Part shown: in pieces, positions 60,401-64,000 of the stretch
Layout of the letters: each line of letters opens with the position of its first letter
Position numbering within the stretch: position 1 is the stretch's first letter
Translations under genes and position numbers: made by a program
The notes under the pieces: generated by a model
The model's database searches: none
What the model saw: the letters and a program-made list of their open reading frames with translations, nothing else
What the model was told of the DNA's origin: nothing
Source: Monocercomonoides exilis
Taxonomy: Eukaryota > Preaxostyla > Oxymonadida > Polymastigidae
Assembly (NCBI GenBank): GCA_001643675.2
Contig: LSRY02000020.1
Location: 67,001 to 131,000 of the forward strand
Length of the DNA: 64,000 bases
Direction of reading: 5' to 3'

Positions 60401-61425
60401 CAGCGTGTGTCTGTGAAGAGGGTGCCGCCGCGTTTCCGCCCGCAGAACGAGGAGACGCGGAGGAAGCAGCGGGATGTGCGGAAGGAGATTGAGTCGATGT
60501 TCCAGATGAGATACACGCTTGTGCTGAGGGAGGTGTTCTCTTCTGTGAAGGTGCCACTATTCTTGCTGCACTACGGGCTGGCTGGCAATCTTGTCAGGGG
60601 AAGGAAACACACATCCTTCTCAGACGCCTTTGTGGAGTTCTTTTTGAAGCGATGTTGCTACGTGAAGAGGCTGAAGAGATGCTTTTTGATTGAAGCTGTC
60701 TACCCAACGGAAATACCTCAGTCACGGTTTGTTATTGTTTCATTCATTATATGCATACAAATATATATTGTTGAATACCATTCATATTTCTTTCTTTTTT
60801 TCTTTCTTTTTCAATTTCATCAATATTTGAATGAATTATTAAATCATTTTTATTATTTCAAACATCCACAACTTTCTTTCTTTTCAGCCTCCAAAACAAC
60901 CGCTCTGAGCCATCACCCGCGATGAAAGAGCTCATTTCAGCGCAGTTCTTCGAGGCGATGTACAGCAACCAAGAGATGCCCTTTGCCGGCGCAGGGCGGC
61001 TGCGGCGTGTGTATCAGCAGCTGAGGGAGTACATCCAGAAACGAGAAGAGCGAAGACAGCTGAAACTGAATGGCAATCCGCTTCCGCCGCGCGAAAGGCC
61101 GCTGATTGCGCAGAGCGACGGCACGATCCCCCAAAATCCACTTCTGATGACAGCAGTTGGGATGGGGATGGGCACATCGGGAGGGGCAGGGATGCCATAT
61201 GGAGACAGGAGGGATGAGATGATGGAGGCAGTTCCAGTGGCAGAAGGGGTCTCTCCAGACAGAGTGCATCTGCTCCTGTCAGTGCAAGGCACGCACAGTG
61301 CAGCAGGAGATGGGGGGCAGCAGATGATAAGCACTCCATTTGGAGAAGGAGAAGGGCAGGAAGAGGAAGACACGTCAGAACTGGTTGCGTCGGCGGAGTT
61401 TGGAAGCATAAAGGAAGAGTCATGA
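57423..61425 (+). CDS. ATG9: autophagy-related protein 9 (ATG9), 10 exons, with large insertion
   Basis: Exons 57423-57503, 57567-57631, 57688-57816, 57862-57997, 58034-58262, 58393-58484, 58598-58635, 58755-58854, 59051-60726 and 60888-61425 join in phase to 1,027 residues. ATG9 is the membrane scramblase of autophagosome formation. Family features are RRGFYSSIA before the first helix, MFIFGILLLFLTFTNWEGL, a CVMRAENCLNKFYSAAM segment matching the I.RKENYLIA..N region, and RMLIVGFLLLLASPVFFVLF. Also seen are the hallmark SRHWNRTTRWKFRLYNELDH, two further helices, and YTLVLREVFSSVKVPLFLL. Between the last helix pair and that final motif lies a low-complexity insertion of about 350 residues (Ser runs, acidic, Gly-rich). 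The C-terminal exon is low complexity too. Confidence 0.9.
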
Positions 61426-61800
61426 TGGGAATTTATGTTGTGGATTTGATCATCTTGGCTTGGATTTTGATTTTGATTTTTGACATTTCTTGCTGTTAAC
61501 ACTTTCACTTCATGGTTTATTTTTGAAATGGATTTGCTTTTTATTTTATTGTGTATTTTTTTTCTTTTTCTCAAATTTCTTTTCTTTTCTTTTCTTTTCT
61601 TTTTGTTTAGTTTTAACAAAAAAACATTTTTTTTTATTTTTTAAAATTCAATTTGTGGATGAAAAAAATAAAATCAGTCTTTTTTAATGTGAAGTTGATT
61701 CGAGTTGTTCAACAATAAATTTTAAGAAACGCCCACAAATTAATTGAACAACAGTTACAAAATAAAAAATAAAAAATCATAAAAATATCCATCGGCGTTG

Positions 61801-61936
61801 ATGAATATTTGTTCATCAGATGAATTGCGTATTTGAAAAGTTTATTCAAATTAACTTCGGTAAAAACACGAAAGTTACTTTGTTAATTTGAATTCACTTT
61901 TCAAATGCACAATTCATCTGATGAACAAATATTCAT
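61801..61936. repeat. imperfect inverted repeat between convergent 3' ends
   Basis: The left arm begins ATGAATATTTGTTCATCAGA at 61801 and the right arm ends with its complement at 61936. Arms of about 56 bases match with a handful of differences around a loop of about 25 bases. It could be a small foldback element or a structured 3' region shared by both convergent transcripts. Confidence 0.75.
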
Positions 61937-61971
61937 TTCCATGCCTTTTTATTGGATATTTTGTTCTTCTC

Positions 61972-62015
61972 CTTTCCTTTCCTTTCCTTTCCTTTCCTTT
62001 CCTTTTCTTTTCTTT
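61972..62015. repeat. CCTTT microsatellite
   Basis: Tandem TTTCC pentamers about 65 bases from the FKBP-TPR stop codon. Confidence 0.85.
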
Positions 62016-62080
62016 CCTTTCATCTTCGCTTAACAAGCACACACAACAACACACACAAGCCAACCTCCAAAGCAAATGAG

Positions 62081-64000
62081 CTATCTTCTTCTTTGGCTCA
62101 TCTGTGCTTTGAGTGTTTGGTAAGCGCGTATGAAAGAGATATCGTCTTGAACAGACTCAAACAGCCTCTTCAGTGTTTCCAAGTCGTTCATCGCAGACTC
62201 CAAATCTCCAACTGCCAGAAACATCTTGTGCCGCATAAAAAGACACTTCTTCTTCATCCTTCCTTCCGCTCCTTGAAGCTTAAGTGCCTCAGAACTCTCG
62301 TCAATGCCCTTCTTCGCATATTTCTGCTTGTTCTCTTTATTTTTTTCAATTTGAAGCTGAACTTGAGATATCTTCCATTCAATGTCTACTTCCTTATCGC
62401 TCCCCCACGCAGCATCATCGTCTTCTTTGCTGCTTCCTTCTCCTTTTTCTTTCGTTTCCTTCAATTTATTGAGTTCCTCTTTCATTTTCCTTGTTTTATC
62501 TTGCAGCTCTTTGATATTCGTGTCACATAGATCGATGCATTTGCAGCATCCAACAGCACAATTACTCATCAAAATAGACTGCGCTCGAGTGACCAGTTCT
62601 TCTGTCACCTGATAAAGCTGAGTACGCAGCGGAGGCTCCATTTGTGTGCCCGAAGCAGCAGCTGAAGAAGAAGAAGAAGAAGAAGAAGAAGAAGAAGACT
62701 TCTTTTTCTTTTTTGCATCATTTTCATATTCTTCGATCTCTCTCAGCACATCTGTTGGGAGTGTTGACTCGTCCACCCACGGAATGCCATCAGACTCCTC
62801 TTCCTGTTCCAAAACGATCGCCTTTTTCTCTGCGTCTCCATCGCAATCTTCCTCAACATCCATTCCTTCTGCTCTCCTCTTCTCCATCTTCTTTCTTCTG
62901 TTCTCTTGCCTCGACAGCTCGCGAAGATGCTTCGAATACTCTTTCCACTCTTTGCCACACCACATTCGCCACTCGCCCAGAATCTGCAGCGCACGATGAT
63001 AGCAATGCAACGCCTTCTGCGGTGCACATTTCAGCGGAAAGAATTCTATCTTGGTTTTTTTCATGCTTTGAGAAGAATAAGAATAAGAAGAAGAAGCAGA
63101 AGCAGAAGCAGAAGAAGGGGAAGTCGAAGATGATGCCAACTCAAGGGACGCTGATGAAATTACTTCTGGTTGAGGCGGGTTCATCCACATGTTGCCAGCT
63201 TCCTTCTCAATCCGCGCAAACACCAGAGCTTCTCTCAAATTGAAGGCACGAGGCACTGTTGAATTGGCAAATGTCGGAGTATCAATAACTTCTTCATTAT
63301 TGATGTCTTCGTCATCTTCTTCCTCTTCTTCAAGCTGCTCAATGTTCTTTTTCACTTCAGAATCGTCATCATCCAAAATAGCACCACTTTTTGACTTGTC
63401 ATTCTCGCTTGTTCTCCTTTCAGCTGACATTGCAGCCATCTTCCTCCTTTCTTTCTCCTCCATTCGCTCTTTTCTCCTCGCAGCAGCATCCCACCTGCTA
63501 ATGTCCCGCCCAGCATGCGGAATCCACCCGAGCAGTTCAATTCTGTAGCTCACCCATTTGCCTCTTGCTTCTTCCTTGCGCGTGATATCCACAATCTCCC
63601 TCCCAACATTTGGCGCACATGCAAACAGCGCAATTTCTCCGCGTTCCATCCCACGCACCAGCACACTCAGCAATTGTGTTCGAGGCTGCTGCTTCTTCTT
63701 CTCAGGCCCTCCAATCACAAAAACATGTGGGTCATTTTCATCCCTCACCAAAACCTGCCCGGTTGATGTGACAAAAGCTACAAAACGAACAGCAACTTCG
63801 CTGAACATGGTGGGATGGTTCGGATTTGACAAGCCACATGTAAACATTTCCTCTGTGAAAATATCTGACGTTTCAACTGTGTTAACTTCACGAAAATGAG
63901 AATTTGAAAAATTTCTTCCTTTTCGAATTACTCTCTTCAATATTGAATTATCATCAAAAAAGTTAACATAATGAGCTGGAAGAGCAAAATCATCTTTGCT
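62081..64000 (-). CDS. FKBP-like plus TPR protein, N terminus outside the window
   Basis: An open frame of about 640 codons runs from the window edge to a TAG at 62081. The visible N-terminal part looks like a divergent FKBP prolyl-isomerase domain: FSEVAVRFVAFVTSTGQVL, VFVIGG, LLSVLVRGMERGEIALF and YRIELLGWIP. A helical part with TPR character follows (FNLREALVFARIEKEAGNMW; PQKALHCYHRALQILGEWR; later MFLAVGDLESAMNDLETLKR), interrupted by acidic and Ser-run insertions. The layout recalls FKBP4/5, AIPL1 or plant TWD/PAS1-type co-chaperones that bind Hsp90 through their TPRs. Whether catalytic residues survive is doubtful. No intron in the visible part; upstream exons may lie beyond 64000. Confidence 0.75.
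   Translation of the reverse strand, partial: SKDDFALPAHYVNFFDDNSILKRVIRKGRNFSNSHFREVNTVETSDIFTEEMFTCGLSNPNHPTMFSEVAVRFVAFVTSTGQVLVRDENDPHVFVIGGPEKKKQQPRTQLLSVLVRGMERGEIALFACAPNVGREIVDITRKEEARGKWVSYRIELLGWIPHAGRDISRWDAAARRKERMEEKERRKMAAMSAERRTSENDKSKSGAILDDDDSEVKKNIEQLEEEEEDDEDINNEEVIDTPTFANSTVPRAFNLREALVFARIEKEAGNMWMNPPQPEVISSASLELASSSTSPSSASASASSSYSYSSQSMKKTKIEFFPLKCAPQKALHCYHRALQILGEWRMWCGKEWKEYSKHLRELSRQENRRKKMEKRRAEGMDVEEDCDGDAEKKAIVLEQEEESDGIPWVDESTLPTDVLREIEEYENDAKKKKKSSSSSSSSSSSSAAASGTQMEPPLRTQLYQVTEELVTRAQSILMSNCAVGCCKCIDLCDTNIKELQDKTRKMKEELNKLKETKEKGEGSSKEDDDAAWGSDKEVDIEWKISQVQLQIEKNKENKQKYAKKGIDESSEALKLQGAEGRMKKKCLFMRHKMFLAVGDLESAMNDLETLKRLFESVQDDISFIRAYQTLKAQMSQRRR

Larger units (their letters stand above)
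61426..62080. other. intergenic between convergent genes
   Basis: T-rich spacer between the ATG9 and FKBP-TPR stop codons. It contains the inverted repeat at 61801-61936 and a CCTTT microsatellite. Confidence 0.6.

Noticed and set aside
1-64000. CRISPR arrays, rRNA, bacterial operons
   Set aside because: No spaced direct-repeat array, no rRNA-like stretch, and pervasive introns make a prokaryotic origin untenable.

Overview
The window is nuclear DNA of an intron-rich, AT-rich protist. The gene content (sirtuin, importin alpha, ATG9, CDC50, TRAP alpha, an ER DnaJ, tRNA-Val) is eukaryotic. Two lineage-type families point to an oxymonad of the Preaxostyla, close to Monocercomonoides: truncated pseudokinases with a conserved central block, and a beta-helix surface-protein family with a CGR...CATIEYA-type motif. 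That assignment rests on remembered family resemblance, not on a search. TAA, TAG and TGA all end otherwise sensible genes, so the standard code applies. Introns are short (about 30-240 nt), and most donors fit GTNTG rather than GTAAG.

Layout. 0-6 kb: a truncated pseudokinase copy, a four-exon sirtuin and a multi-pass membrane protein. 6-15 kb: a transposon-rich block. It holds a decayed Merlin-like (IS1595-type) transposase with 255-bp MITEs, then a 6.9-kb hAT element bounded by a perfect 8-bp target duplication. The hAT element carries its own interrupted transposase and a second pseudokinase copy, itself split by a MITE. 15-24 kb: a nine-exon LRR plus XK-related (scramblase-family) fusion, an importin-alpha-like gene and a compact three-exon gene. 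26-37 kb: one six-exon gene for a 3,222-residue multi-pass protein with a TmcB/C-like repeat block and a C-terminal hemerythrin-like domain, sharing a 93-bp divergent spacer with CDC50. 38-43 kb: two small membrane proteins, TRAP alpha and an ERdj3/Scj1-like DnaJ ending KTEL.

44-53 kb: a second repeat-rich block. It holds a decayed member of a lineage family, tRNA-Val(CAC), a structurally intact pogo/Tigger-like transposon 7 bp from that tRNA, a 3.2-kb Mutator-like element with a 10-bp target duplication carrying a decayed beta-helix gene, a perfect 171-bp inverted repeat and more MITE copies. 54-64 kb: a Wntless/TMEM181-like receptor, a calcineurin-like phosphoesterase, a ten-exon ATG9 with a long low-complexity insertion, and a 5'-truncated FKBP-TPR protein.

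Functional themes are ER translocation and folding (TRAP alpha, DnaJ, possibly FKBP-TPR) and membrane-lipid asymmetry (CDC50, XK-related, ATG9). No operon-like organisation is implied; neighbours are independent transcription units. Exon models were built by hand from GT/AG sites, phase and family similarity; none was tested against transcripts.
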